64,000 bases of DNA from Polaribacter aestuariivivens (GCF_005885675.1 NZ_VANR01000001.1:496001-560000); one strand, 5' to 3'. Positions 44,717-54,103 are shown, counted from the stretch's first letter. A program made the numbers and translations. Notes: generated by a model from the letters alone, not told the origin.

Positions 44717-45439
44717 TTACATTTTCAAATAAAAATCTTTTACTAAATCAACATACTCTTTTGTATATTGATGACGTTCAGTTTCAATAACTAAATTTGT
44801 TACTTCTATTTCTTTTTGTTGAAAAGAAAACTCCAACAAACTTCTTTTAATTTTTGATGTTTCATTCCCTTGAACTCGACAAACTCTATTTAAAAATAAG
44901 TTATTTTCTTTTGCTAAATTGATAAAACTCTCTTCTTCTTTAAAAGGTATTATTGTTGCAAATATTCCATTTTTTGATAAAATTTTAGCAACTCCAATGA
45001 CCAATTCATCAAAAGATAAAGATGATGTAAAACGTGCTTTGTTTCTTGACTCATTTTCGGTTTCAAAATCGTCGTTATAAAAAGGCGGATTTGTAACAAT
45101 TAAATCATACGTTTCTTCTTCCTCATAAATTTCATTAGCAAATTCTTGAAAAGTAGCATTGTAACAATACAATCTATCTCCCCAATCTGAATTCTCAAAA
45201 TTTTCTACAGTTTGTTCGTAAGCATTTTCATCAACCTCAACAGCATCAATTGTCATGACGTCTGAACGTTGTGCTATCATTAAAGAAATTACACCAGTTC
45301 CAGATCCTATATCTAAAACTGTATCTGGGTAATTATCAACAGTACACCATGCACCTAATAAAACACCATCTGTTCCAATTTTCATGGCTGTTTTATCGTG
45401 ATTGATTGTAAATTGTTTAAATTGGAATGGTTTGTTCAA
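44717..45439 (-). CDS. trmN6: tRNA1(Val) (adenine-N6)-methyltransferase TrmN6-like
   Basis: A 240-residue class I SAM methyltransferase: FQFKQFTINHDKTAMKIGTDGVLLGAW (about 5-31), VLDIGSGTGVISLMIAQR (motif I), and the N6-adenine signature DLIVTNPPFYNDDF (about 131-144). Matches YfiC, which methylates A37 of tRNA1-Val. It lies downstream of the tRNA-Ser terminator, pointing the same way. The convergent saccharopine dehydrogenase gene ends one base away. Confidence 0.92.
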   Translation of the reverse strand: MNKPFQFKQFTINHDKTAMKIGTDGVLLGAWCTVDNYPDTVLDIGSGTGVISLMIAQRSDVMTIDAVEVDENAYEQTVENFENSDWGDRLYCYNATFQEFANEIYEEEETYDLIVTNPPFYNDDFETENESRNKARFTSSLSFDELVIGVAKILSKNGIFATIIPFKEEESFINLAKENNLFLNRVCRVQGNETSKIKRSLLEFSFQQKEIEVTNLVIETERHQYTKEYVDLVKDFYLKM

Positions 45440-45461
45440 AATTAAATACTTTTAAAAAGAA

Positions 45462-45491
45462 AAAATTCTACGAAGTTTTACGTAGAATTTT
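45462..45491 (-). terminator. Terminator of the rpsP-rimM-tRNA-Ser unit
   Basis: AAAATTCTACG (45462-45472) pairs exactly with CGTAGAATTTT (45481-45491); on the minus strand it follows the tRNA directly and ends in T6. Confidence 0.88.
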
Positions 45492-45500
45492 ATTTTATCG

Positions 45501-45587
45501 CAGAGAGGAAGGGATTCGAACCCTCGATACAGTTACCCATATACTACCTTTCCAGGGTAGCTCTTTCGACCACTCAGACACCTCTCT
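45501..45587 (-). tRNA. tRNA-Ser (anticodon GGA)
   Basis: On the minus strand the acceptor arms AGAGAGG and CCTCTCT enclose a 16-base D region with GAGTGG, anticodon stem CTACC/GGTAG around loop CTGGAAA (anticodon GGA), a long variable arm and the T loop GGTTCGAATCC. The discriminator is G and the CCA end is not encoded. The long variable arm and G73 confirm serine. It lies three bases downstream of rimM. Confidence 0.97.
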
Positions 45588-45590
45588 AAT

Positions 45591-46115
45591 TTACAAATAC
45601 AATTCAATTAACCCTTCAGGGGTTTCAACTTCTATTGTATTTTTTTCTCTATTTACCTTTTTAATAAATTCATCTACCATAGGAATAAAAATTTCTTTTC
45701 CTTCTCTATCAATTTCAAAAAGTGGTTGTGCTGCTTTGTCGTTTATGTGAACAATAGTTCCAACTTCTCCAAAATTAGCATCAACAACTTTAAAACCAAT
45801 TACTTCATGATAGTAAAATTTATCACCAGTTAATTTTGGTAACATTGTGGTTGGTAAATAAACTCCACATTTTAAAATCGAATCTGCTTCTTCTTCAGAG
45901 TATACATCTTCAAACTGTACACGTAATTGATTTCCTTTGTGAAGTGAACTTTTTTCAATAAAAAATGGAACCAAGTTTGCGCCAAATTCGACGTAAAGTG
46001 ATTCCATTTCTTTGTACAACTCAGGCTCATCTGTATCTAACTTGATAACAACTTCACCTTTAAAACTATATTTTGTAACAATTCTGCCTAAATAAAAACA
46101 ATCTTCTTTACGCAT
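45591..46115 (-). CDS. rimM: Ribosome maturation factor RimM
   Basis: A 174-residue RimM: FYLGRIVTKYSFKGEVVIKLDTDEP (about 6-30) in the N-domain and the PRC-barrel C-domain with YYHEVIGFKVVDANFGEVGTIVHIND and EIFIPMVDEFIKKVNREKNTIEV. It binds S19 and helps 30S assembly. Follows rpsP by 19 bases, the standard pairing; trmD is absent and replaced downstream by the tRNA-Ser gene. Confidence 0.96.
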   Translation of the reverse strand: MRKEDCFYLGRIVTKYSFKGEVVIKLDTDEPELYKEMESLYVEFGANLVPFFIEKSSLHKGNQLRVQFEDVYSEEEADSILKCGVYLPTTMLPKLTGDKFYYHEVIGFKVVDANFGEVGTIVHINDKAAQPLFEIDREGKEIFIPMVDEFIKKVNREKNTIEVETPEGLIELYL

Positions 46116-46134
46116 TATTGCTCAAAATTAAAAT

Positions 46135-46680
46135 TTACTCAGTTGCTTTTGCTTGTGCGTCATCTATAGATTCTGGAGCAGCTTCTGTAGCTTCTTCAGT
46201 TTCTGCAGCTGGTTCCTCAACTTCTTCAACAACTGGTTTCGCTGCTTCAATTCTAGCTTCGTTTACCGCTTTTTCTGCTGCTAAAGCTTTTGCTTTTGCT
46301 TCAGATTCAGCTTTTGATAAACCTGCTTCTTTATCAGCAATTTTAGCTGCTTTTTCCTCTAACCAAGCTGCAAATTTTGCGTCTGCTTGTTCTTGAGTTA
46401 AAGCTCCTTTTCTAACACCACCAGCTAAATGATTTTTTAACATAGCACCTTTGTAAGATAAAATGTTTTTTGCAGTATCAGTTGGTTGTGCACCATTTTG
46501 TAACCATGTTACAGCTAAATCTACATCTAAGTTAATTTCTGCTGGGTTTACATTAGGATTGTAAGTACCAATTTTTTCTAAGTATTTACCATCTCTTTTT
46601 GCACGAGCGTCAGCGGCAACTATCCAATAGAATGGTTTCCCTTTTTTTCCGTGTCTTTGTAATCTGATTTTTACAGACAT
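46135..46680 (-). CDS. rpsP: 30S ribosomal protein S16 with long acidic/alanine tail
   Basis: Residues 1-85 are canonical S16 (VKIRLQRHGKKGKPFYWIVAADARAKRDGKYLEKIGTYNP). The protein runs on to 181 residues through an alanine/glutamate/lysine-rich helix (about 105-150) and an acidic, low-complexity end (EEVEEPAAETEEATEAAPE). E. coli S16 is 82 residues; extended S16 tails are usual in Bacteroidota. First gene of a unit with rimM and tRNA-Ser. Confidence 0.97.
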   Translation of the reverse strand: MSVKIRLQRHGKKGKPFYWIVAADARAKRDGKYLEKIGTYNPNVNPAEINLDVDLAVTWLQNGAQPTDTAKNILSYKGAMLKNHLAGGVRKGALTQEQADAKFAAWLEEKAAKIADKEAGLSKAESEAKAKALAAEKAVNEARIEAAKPVVEEVEEPAAETEEATEAAPESIDDAQAKATE

Positions 46681-46749
46681 AATTTGTTAATTTTTTAAGG
46701 TTCACGACCTTGATTATTAAAAATCCTACCATCTCGTAGTAAGTGGGCG

Positions 46750-46757
46750 CAAAAATA
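46750..46757 (-). promoter_or_regulatory. -7 promoter box of rpsP (TATTTTTG)
   Basis: Exact TAnnTTTG match on the minus strand, 69 bases upstream of the rpsP start, giving a leader of about 65 bases. Confidence 0.4.
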
Positions 46758-46896
46758 CAAAAACCTTTTGAAACTAAAACCCTAATTTTCAACATTTTTT
46801 TTAAGCGTTTTAATGGACTTTCTACTATATGTTTTTATGATGAATTTATTTCAGCATCTTTAACATTTAAAAGGTACGTTAATTAATAATAAACTG

Positions 46897-46917
46897 ATAC
46901 TGAATCGTGTTCAGTAT
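46897..46917. promoter_or_regulatory. Inverted repeat ATACTGAA-N5-TTCAGTAT
   Basis: Two exact 8-base arms around TCGTG in the rpsP/PA2169 promoter space; no T tract follows and no gene ends nearby, so an operator is more likely than a terminator. Confidence 0.4.
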
Positions 46918-47042
46918 AAAAAGGATGTCATTTCAATTCCTAACACACTCAATCAATCTTAATAAAAACCTTAAAAAAACACTAAAATTCAAATGAGTTA
47001 AGAATCAAATCTTTTGCACTAATAGAAACTTTACATCTAATC

Positions 47043-47050
47043 TATATTTG
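47043..47050 (+). promoter_or_regulatory. -7 promoter box of the second PA2169-type gene (TATATTTG)
   Basis: Exact TAnnTTTG match 70 bases upstream of the start at 47121. Confidence 0.4.
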
Positions 47051-47120
47051 TAATATCATAAGATGTGAAACAATACGCATCTCAAAACAATTTATTGGAA
47101 TTTAAAATGAAAATGATATT

Positions 47121-47567
47121 ATGAAGTACACAGAAAAAGTTTCAAACAAATTAAACGAATTATTAGAAAAAAATTATGATGCAGAAAAAGGTTACTTAAA
47201 TTCTGCCGAAAACGTTGAAAGTCCAAAACTAAAAATGTTTTTTAAAAATAGAGCATCAGAAAGAAGTATGTTCGCCAAAGAAATAAGAACAGAAATTTTA
47301 TCTTACGGACAAATTCCTGAAGATGATGGTTCTTTTAAAGGCTTAATGCACAGAAACTGGATGACGTTAAAATCATTATTTAGCTCTAATGACGAAGAAG
47401 CAATTTTAGAAGAAGTGTTAAGAGGAGAAAAAGCAAGTTTAGAAGAATACACTGAAATTTTAAAAGAAGATTCATTTGCACCTTCTACAAGAAAAATGTT
47501 AGAAAATCAAAAACAACAAATTCAATCTGCTATCAATAGTTTAATGGTAGAAGAAGAATTGGCATAA
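47121..47567 (+). CDS. PA2169 family (DUF2383) four-helix-bundle protein, second copy
   Basis: A 148-residue paralogue of the protein at 34198-34650, sharing the pattern KLNELLEKNYDAEKGYLNSAENVE, RASERSMFAKEIRTEI, MHRNWMTLKSLFS, EEAILEEVLRGEKASLEEY and the end PSTRKMLENQKQQI. It is isolated from other stress genes and has its own promoter region and terminator, suggesting separate regulation from the first copy. Function unknown. Confidence 0.9.
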   Translation: MKYTEKVSNKLNELLEKNYDAEKGYLNSAENVESPKLKMFFKNRASERSMFAKEIRTEILSYGQIPEDDGSFKGLMHRNWMTLKSLFSSNDEEAILEEVLRGEKASLEEYTEILKEDSFAPSTRKMLENQKQQIQSAINSLMVEEELA

Positions 47568-47602
47568 CAACTAAAATTAATCAATTATTCAATTGATTTT
47601 TA

Positions 47603-47637
47603 AATAGTCAATCCATTTTTGGATTGACTATTTTTTT
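47603..47637 (+). terminator. Terminator of the second PA2169-type gene
   Basis: AATAGTCAATCCA (47603-47615) pairs exactly with TGGATTGACTATT (47620-47632), loop TTTT, T run. Confidence 0.9.
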
Positions 47638-47725
47638 GTTAATAAGTCAGTATAAAAAATCAACTTAAAATCTCTTATGATTTTGTAATTTTAACTCTCC
47701 AAAATTATTAGAAAAAAACCATTTT

Positions 47726-50700
47726 ATGTACTTAGTTTTCGATACAGAAACCACAGGTTTACCCAAAAGTTGGAATGCACCAATTACAGATACAGACAAC
47801 TGGCCTAGGTGTGTTCAAATTGCGTGGCAACTACATGATAAAATGGGAAATGTTATTGAGCATAATGATTTTCTAATAAAACCAGAAGGTTATAACATCC
47901 CTTTTGATGCAGAAAGAATTCACGGAATTTCTACAGAACTAGCTGAAGAACAAGGCATAGAACTAAATAAAGGTTTACAATTATTTAAAGAAGCTTTAGG
48001 GAAAACAAAATTTATTGTCGGTCAAAATTTACAGTTCGATATTAATATTATGGGTTGTGAATTTCATAGATTAGGAGTTGAAAACAACCTAACTTCGCTC
48101 CCAGTTTTAGACACATGTACCGAAAAAACAGCTTTATTATGTCAAATACCTGGAGGTCGTGGAGGAAAATTTAAACTACCAACGTTAACAGAACTACACA
48201 ATCATTTATTTGGCGTTGGTTTTGGTGAAGCTCACAATGCAACTGCCGATGTAGAGGCAACAACCCGTTGTTTTTTAGAATTGATTCGCTTACGAGAATT
48301 TACCAAGGAAGAGTTAGACGTAGATGAGAGTTACTTCAAAAATTTCTCAGAAGCAAATCCAAAACCGATTCAGGTTATTGGCTTAAAACACATCAATCTA
48401 AAAAAAGAAAGTGATAAAATTCGTAAACGTCTTGAAAAGTTAAAAGACGTTGCTGAAACAAAATCTACTTCAGAAGGTTTAGCTGAATTAAAAGATGTAA
48501 AATTTGCACACTTACATAACCATACACAGTTTTCTGTTTTACAATCTACCATGCAAATTGCAAACATCGTAAAAACTGCAGCAAAAGATAATATGCCTGC
48601 AATTGCAATGACAGACACTGCAAACATGATGGCATCTTTTCATTTTGTAAGTGCCATTTTAAATCATAACAAAACTGCAGAAAACCCTATAAAGCCAATA
48701 ATTGGTTGTGAGTTTAACATTTGTGAAGATCATAAAAACAAAACTGTAAAAGACAATGGTTATCAAGTTGTTTTATTAGCTAAAAACAAAAAAGGATATC
48801 ATAATTTAGCTAAAATGTCTTCTATAGCATTTGTAGATGGATTTTATTACGTTCCAAGAATCGACAAAGAAGTTGTAAAAAAATACAAAGAAGATATTAT
48901 TGTTTTAACTGGTAACTTGTATGGTGAAGTTCCTAGTAAAATTCTAAATCTTGGAGAAAATCAAGCAGAAGAAGCCTTGCTTTGGTGGAAAGAGCAATTT
49001 AAAGATGATTTATACATCGAGTTGATGCGTCATAATCAACAAGATGAAACCATTGTAAATGAAACTTTATTAAAATTTTCTAAAAAACATGATGTTAAAG
49101 TTGTAGCGACCAACAACACATTTTATTTAGAAAAAAAAGACGCAAACGCACACGACATTTTACTGTGTGTAAAAGATGGCGAAAAGCAAGCGACTCCAAA
49201 AGGAAAAGGTCGTGGTTATAGGTATGGTTTACCAAATGAGGAATATTATTTTAAATCTTCGGATGAAATGAAAACCTTATTTGCAGACATCCCTGAAGCA
49301 ATTATAAACATTCAAGAAATTGTAGATAAAATTGAAATTTTTACGCTAGCAAGAGATGTTTTGTTACCCGCTTTTGATATTCCTGATGAATTTAAAGATC
49401 CTGAAGATGAAAAAGATGGGGGCAAAAGAGGTGAAAATAATTTCTTACGTCATTTAACATACGAAGGTGCAAAAAAACGTTATGGTGAAATAACCGAATC
49501 TATAAAAGAACGTTTAGATTTCGAGTTAGAAGTTATTGAAAAAACAGGGTATCCAGGTTATTTCTTAATTGTTGAAGATTTTATACGCGAAGCCAGAAAT
49601 ATGGATGTTGCAGTAGGCCCAGGACGTGGTTCTGCAGCAGGTTCTGTAGTTGCTTACTGTTTATGGATAACAAATATAGATCCTATTAAATATGATTTAC
49701 TTTTTGAGCGTTTCTTAAATCCAGAACGTGTATCAATGCCAGATATTGATATTGATTTCGATGATGAAGGACGAAGCAGAGTTATGGATTATGTAATTGA
49801 TAAATACGGTGCAAACCAAGTAGCACAAATTATTACCTATGGAACCATGGCAGCAAAATCTTCTATTAGAGATACTGCCAGAGTTTTAGATTTACCACTT
49901 TTTGAAGCCGATAGAATTGCAAAATTAATTCCAGGAATTAAACTAAAAAATATTTTTGGTGATGATGCCAAAAGTAAAAGTAAGGTAGATGGTTTACGTG
50001 CTGAAGAAAAACAGCTTGTAGAAGAATTAAAACACATGTCTTTTGGAAACGATCTGGTTTCTGAAACCATTAATAAAGCCACCATTTTAGAAGGTTCTGT
50101 TAGAAATACAGGAATACATGCTTGTGGCGTAATTATTACACCTGGAGATATCACAAACTATGTTCCTGTTGCTTTGGCAAAAGATTCTGATATGTATGTC
50201 ACCCAATTTGACAACTCTGTAGTAGAATCTGCAGGTTTGTTAAAAATGGATTTTCTTGGATTAAAAACACTAACTTTAATTAAAGATACCGTTAAAATTG
50301 TAAAAGCAAAACATGGTATAGAACTAGATCCAGAAACGTTTCCTTTAGATGATGAAAAAACATATGAATTGTTTCAAAGAGGAGAAACTGTAGGTATTTT
50401 TCAATATGAATCTCCAGGAATGCAAAAACATATGCGTTCTTTAAAACCAACCGTTTTTGCAGATTTAATTGCAATGAATGCTTTGTACAGACCTGGACCC
50501 ATGGAATACATTCCTAGTTTTATCAACAGGAAACACGGTACAGAAGATATTGAATACGATTTACCTGCCATGGAAGAATATTTGGCAGAAACTTACGGAA
50601 TTACAGTGTACCAAGAGCAAGTAATGTTGCTCTCGCAAAAGTTGGCAGATTTTACCAAAGGTGAAGCCGATGTTTTACGTAAAGCAATGGGTAAAAAACA

Positions 50701-52063
50701 AATTGCGGTTTTAGATAAAATGAAACCAAAATTTATTGAACAGGCTGCTGCAAATGGTCACGATGCTAAAAAGTTAGAAAAAATCTGGAAAGATTGGGAA
50801 GCCTTTGCAAGTTATGCTTTTAACAAATCTCACTCTACTTGTTACGCGTGGATCGCTTACCAAACTGCCTATTTAAAAGCACATTACCCTGCAGAATATA
50901 TGGCATCTGTACTTTCCAATAACATGAATGACATCAAATCCGTTTCGTTTTTCATGGAAGAATGTAAACGAATGGGACTAAAAGTTTTAGGCCCAGATTT
51001 AAATGAATCTTTCTTAAAATTTTCTGTAAATAAAGAAGGTGCAGTGCGTTTTGGAATGGCTGCAGTAAAAGGTGTTGGAGCATCAGCTGTAAGAGCAATA
51101 ATTAAAGAACGTGAAGAAAACGGAAATTACACTTCAATTTTTGATTTAGCCAAACGTGTAGATTTACGTGCTGCCAATAAAAAATCTTTTGATAGTTTGG
51201 TAAAAGCAGGTGCTTTTGACTCTTTTTCAGACACACACAGAGCGCAGTATTTTGCCACAGACGAAAAAGGGTTAACGTTTTTAGAACGTGCTATGAAATT
51301 TGGTAGTAAATACCAAGAAAACGAAAATTCGGCACAAGTTTCTATGTTTGGTGAAACATCATCTGTTCAATTTCCAGAACCAGACATTCCACAATGTGAA
51401 ACTTGGGGAAATATGGAACTATTAAAACAAGAAAAGGAAGTTATTGGAATTTATATTTCTGCTCATCCATTAGATGATTTTAAAAATGAAATGATATTTT
51501 GTAATGCTGCTTTAAAACATTTTAAAGGAGATATTGCAAAATATGTAGGAATGAACTTAGCATTTGCTGGAATTATTTCTGATGTACAACATCGAGTTTC
51601 AAAAGCTGGAAAAGGTTGGGCAATGTTTACTATGGAAGATTATGGTGATACACATGAATTTCGAATTTTTGGCGAAGACTATTTAAAAATGCAACATTTT
51701 TTAACCTTAAACTCATTTTTATTTGTTCGTTGTACAATACAACCTGGTTGGACCAATAAAGAAGGTGTAACTGGAGAACCAAGACTAAAATTTACAGAAA
51801 TGAAGCTGTTGCATGATATTATGGATAATCTTTGTAAAAAAATAACTATAAAAATTCCTTTAGAAGATATTAAAGAAAATACTATTTTAAATCTAGAAAC
51901 TATTCTTAAAAATAATCCAGGAAAACAATCTTTAAATTTTACTGTTTGGGATGAAAAAGAAAAGTTAGAAGTGAGTTTGCCAAGTAGAAATACAAAAATT
52001 CAGGTTTCTAGCGAATTATTAGCTACTTTAGAAAGTCAGCAAATTCAGTTTAAACTAAATTGA
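47726..52063 (+). CDS. dnaE: DNA polymerase III alpha subunit with N-terminal exonuclease domain
   Basis: A 1445-residue replicative polymerase. Residues 1-190 are a DnaQ-type 3'-5' exonuclease: VFDTETTGLP (ExoI, D5/E7), GQNLQFDINIMG (ExoII) and AHNATADVEAT (ExoIIIepsilon-type H...D). Residues from about 260 form the PHP domain (HLHNHTQFSVL). The polymerase core follows with GPGRGSAAGS (about 633-642) and the catalytic PDIDIDFDD (about 672-680), then the HhH and OB-type C-terminal regions (GFGMAAVKGVG, and AGIISDVQHR). A fused proofreading domain is usual for DnaE of Bacteroidota. Single gene. Confidence 0.95.
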   Translation: MYLVFDTETTGLPKSWNAPITDTDNWPRCVQIAWQLHDKMGNVIEHNDFLIKPEGYNIPFDAERIHGISTELAEEQGIELNKGLQLFKEALGKTKFIVGQNLQFDINIMGCEFHRLGVENNLTSLPVLDTCTEKTALLCQIPGGRGGKFKLPTLTELHNHLFGVGFGEAHNATADVEATTRCFLELIRLREFTKEELDVDESYFKNFSEANPKPIQVIGLKHINLKKESDKIRKRLEKLKDVAETKSTSEGLAELKDVKFAHLHNHTQFSVLQSTMQIANIVKTAAKDNMPAIAMTDTANMMASFHFVSAILNHNKTAENPIKPIIGCEFNICEDHKNKTVKDNGYQVVLLAKNKKGYHNLAKMSSIAFVDGFYYVPRIDKEVVKKYKEDIIVLTGNLYGEVPSKILNLGENQAEEALLWWKEQFKDDLYIELMRHNQQDETIVNETLLKFSKKHDVKVVATNNTFYLEKKDANAHDILLCVKDGEKQATPKGKGRGYRYGLPNEEYYFKSSDEMKTLFADIPEAIINIQEIVDKIEIFTLARDVLLPAFDIPDEFKDPEDEKDGGKRGENNFLRHLTYEGAKKRYGEITESIKERLDFELEVIEKTGYPGYFLIVEDFIREARNMDVAVGPGRGSAAGSVVAYCLWITNIDPIKYDLLFERFLNPERVSMPDIDIDFDDEGRSRVMDYVIDKYGANQVAQIITYGTMAAKSSIRDTARVLDLPLFEADRIAKLIPGIKLKNIFGDDAKSKSKVDGLRAEEKQLVEELKHMSFGNDLVSETINKATILEGSVRNTGIHACGVIITPGDITNYVPVALAKDSDMYVTQFDNSVVESAGLLKMDFLGLKTLTLIKDTVKIVKAKHGIELDPETFPLDDEKTYELFQRGETVGIFQYESPGMQKHMRSLKPTVFADLIAMNALYRPGPMEYIPSFINRKHGTEDIEYDLPAMEEYLAETYGITVYQEQVMLLSQKLADFTKGEADVLRKAMGKKQIAVLDKMKPKFIEQAAANGHDAKKLEKIWKDWEAFASYAFNKSHSTCYAWIAYQTAYLKAHYPAEYMASVLSNNMNDIKSVSFFMEECKRMGLKVLGPDLNESFLKFSVNKEGAVRFGMAAVKGVGASAVRAIIKEREENGNYTSIFDLAKRVDLRAANKKSFDSLVKAGAFDSFSDTHRAQYFATDEKGLTFLERAMKFGSKYQENENSAQVSMFGETSSVQFPEPDIPQCETWGNMELLKQEKEVIGIYISAHPLDDFKNEMIFCNAALKHFKGDIAKYVGMNLAFAGIISDVQHRVSKAGKGWAMFTMEDYGDTHEFRIFGEDYLKMQHFLTLNSFLFVRCTIQPGWTNKEGVTGEPRLKFTEMKLLHDIMDNLCKKITIKIPLEDIKENTILNLETILKNNPGKQSLNFTVWDEKEKLEVSLPSRNTKIQVSSELLATLESQQIQFKLN

Positions 52064-52115
52064 TTCTTAATAGTTAATAAATAAAAAGTTTTTTTACTAA
52101 ATATCAATTAAGCCT

Positions 52116-52123
52116 TATTTTTG
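52116..52123 (+). promoter_or_regulatory. -7 promoter box of the FAD lactone oxidase gene (TATTTTTG)
   Basis: Exact TAnnTTTG with a TTTA (consensus TTTG) exactly 19 bases upstream (52093-52096), the best two-element promoter seen in the window. The start codon is 17 bases past the box. Confidence 0.55.
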
Positions 52124-52139
52124 TAGCTTATTTAAAATA

Positions 52140-53447
52140 ATGAAGCCAAAAAAAAATGGTATTTGGACAAGTTGGAATGAAAATCTAACCTACAAATACA
52201 AATCTCTTTATAAAGTTACTACAGAAAAAGAATTACAAGAAATTATTAAAAAAAGCGATAAAGTGCGTTTTTTTGGTAGCAAACAATCGTCTGCAGATAT
52301 TGCTGCTGGTTTAGAAAACTTAATTGATATTACTTCTTACAATAAAATTTTATCCTATAATGATACTGAACATACCATTACAGTTCAGTCTGGATTAATT
52401 TTAGGTGATTTAATAGATGCTGTAGAGGCCAAAGGCTGGTGTATTCCATGTTTACCTGATATTAACACCATTACTATTGGTGGTGCTTTAGCAACTGGAA
52501 CTCATGGCACAAGTGGAAAATTATTGTGCGAATACATGACTTCTTGTACATTGGTTTTAGCTGATGGTTCTCTAAAAGTGATTAACAAAGATGATGAATT
52601 AATGAATGCAGTTCGAGTTTCTTTAGGTGCTTTAGGGGTTATGTCCACAATTACTTTTAAATGCGAGCCTATTTACACTTTGCATGTAAAAGAAGGTCCA
52701 GAAGATGATGCTAAATGGTTGCCAAAAATTAAAGTAAGACTTCAAAAACACGATTTCTTAAGAATTTTATGGTTACCTCATACTGATAAAGGCTACGTAA
52801 TTACTGGAGATAAAATTGATTCAGAAACAGCAATTCAAGAAGATTTAGGTCCAGAATACTTAAAACATCGACGAAAAGCTTCTAAAATTTTATATAAATA
52901 CACGCATATTTTTCCTTGGATTACGGCTATTGCAAACAAGCTATTATACAAAGGTTTTTTCAGCTCTAAAAAAGAACACAAAGGGTCTTTATACCAAGCA
53001 ACTGTAACAAAATCGAGAGGTTCTACTTTAGAATTGGCAGAATGGACTATTGGTTTGGATAAATTTACAGCCGTTTTTGAAGAGTTAAAAACTGAGATTA
53101 ATAAATGGAGCAACAAATCTTTTATTCATATTCCTATGGATATTCGTTTTGTATATAAAGATAGATCTTGGTTGAGTTATGCTTACGGTAAAGACATTGT
53201 AACCATTGGTTGTGTTTCCAGAAATGCTGCAACTGCAGATACCTATGAAGCTTTTAAAACTATTGAAAATATTTTTTTAAAACATGGTGGAAAACCGCAT
53301 TGGGGAAAACGTTTTACAGCAAAAGATGCTGAGTTTTCTAAAATTTATGAAAAATGGGAAGATTTTAAAGTTTTAAGAAAAGAAATGGATCCAACCAATA
53401 AATTTTTGAATCCTTATTTGACTCAATTATTTAACGAAAAAAACTAA
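52140..53447 (+). CDS. FAD-linked lactone/alditol oxidase family protein
   Basis: A 435-residue VAO-fold protein: FAD-binding domain about 20-185 with TVQSGLILGDLIDAVE, PDINTITIGGALATGTHGTS (about 114-133) and the C-terminal D-arabinono-lactone oxidase domain ending RKEMDPTNKFLNPYL. In the first loop, where many relatives have a His that binds FAD covalently (GSGHS or GTRHS), this protein has G46-S-K-Q49-S, so FAD is probably held non-covalently. Substrate unknown (sugar lactone or polyol). Followed after five bases by the HAD gene; the two likely form an operon. Confidence 0.88.
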   Translation: MKPKKNGIWTSWNENLTYKYKSLYKVTTEKELQEIIKKSDKVRFFGSKQSSADIAAGLENLIDITSYNKILSYNDTEHTITVQSGLILGDLIDAVEAKGWCIPCLPDINTITIGGALATGTHGTSGKLLCEYMTSCTLVLADGSLKVINKDDELMNAVRVSLGALGVMSTITFKCEPIYTLHVKEGPEDDAKWLPKIKVRLQKHDFLRILWLPHTDKGYVITGDKIDSETAIQEDLGPEYLKHRRKASKILYKYTHIFPWITAIANKLLYKGFFSSKKEHKGSLYQATVTKSRGSTLELAEWTIGLDKFTAVFEELKTEINKWSNKSFIHIPMDIRFVYKDRSWLSYAYGKDIVTIGCVSRNAATADTYEAFKTIENIFLKHGGKPHWGKRFTAKDAEFSKIYEKWEDFKVLRKEMDPTNKFLNPYLTQLFNEKN

Positions 53448-53452
53448 AATTT

Positions 53453-54103
53453 ATGTTGCCAAAAGGTGTTTTATTTGATTTTGATGGAGTTGTTGTAGAT
53501 AGTGCTGCAAGTCATAATGCAGCTTGGGAATCTGCTTTTAGAGAGTTGTTTAATGAGCAAATAGTGGCATTTCCTAAGCATTTATCTGGAAAATCGCCCA
53601 TGGTAATTGCAAATTATTTTTGCAGTGTTATTGGTAAAGAAGTACAAACTGAAGAATTATTCTTTTTGAAAGACAAGCATTTAGACATTTATTTTAAAAC
53701 TCCAAAATTATTACCTGGTGTACATGAATGTACAGATTTTCTTACTAAAAAAAGCATTAAATACGGAATTGCAAGTAATGCAACCAAACAGTTTTTAAAA
53801 AATAGTGTAGAAAAATTAAAGCTGAATTTTACCACTGTTTTCGGACTTCAAGATTATGAAAAGCCAAAACCTTCACCTGAAGCATATATAACTTTAGCAA
53901 AGGCTTTAGGTTTTACAGAAAACGATTTTAAAGACATTTGGGTTTTTGAAGACAGTTTAACAGGAACCACTGCTGCAAAATTAGCAGGTATGATTCCTAT
54001 TGGAATTTTAACGCAATTTTCTGAGGAAGAATTGAAGGAAGCTGGAAGTAAAATGGTGTTTCCTACTTTGCTGGAAGCTTATCAATATTTAAAAGCTCAA
54101 TAA
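53453..54103 (+). CDS. HAD-superfamily phosphatase/beta-phosphoglucomutase-like
   Basis: A 216-residue subfamily IA HAD protein. Motif I is LFDFDGVVVDSAA (about 7-19), motif II IASNATKQF (S/T at about 105), motif III lysine in KPKPSPEAY, and motif IV VFEDSLTGTTAA (about 164-175). It would dephosphorylate or isomerise a small sugar phosphate. The five-base gap to the lactone oxidase gene suggests a shared sugar or polyol pathway. Confidence 0.9.
   Translation: MLPKGVLFDFDGVVVDSAASHNAAWESAFRELFNEQIVAFPKHLSGKSPMVIANYFCSVIGKEVQTEELFFLKDKHLDIYFKTPKLLPGVHECTDFLTKKSIKYGIASNATKQFLKNSVEKLKLNFTTVFGLQDYEKPKPSPEAYITLAKALGFTENDFKDIWVFEDSLTGTTAAKLAGMIPIGILTQFSEEELKEAGSKMVFPTLLEAYQYLKAQ

Larger units (their letters stand above)
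46681..47120. other. 440-bp divergent promoter region between rpsP and the second PA2169-type gene
   Basis: Contains the rpsP -7-like box (46750-46757, minus), the inverted repeat ATACTGAA-TCGTG-TTCAGTAT (46897-46917) and a TATATTTG box (47043-47050, plus) for the PA2169-type gene. No convincing coding frame; short frames here are shadows of rpsP's leader. Confidence 0.55.

Noticed and set aside
46118-46396. Serine/alanine-rich 92-codon plus-strand frame over rpsP
   Set aside because: Antisense shadow of the alanine/glutamate-rich S16 tail.
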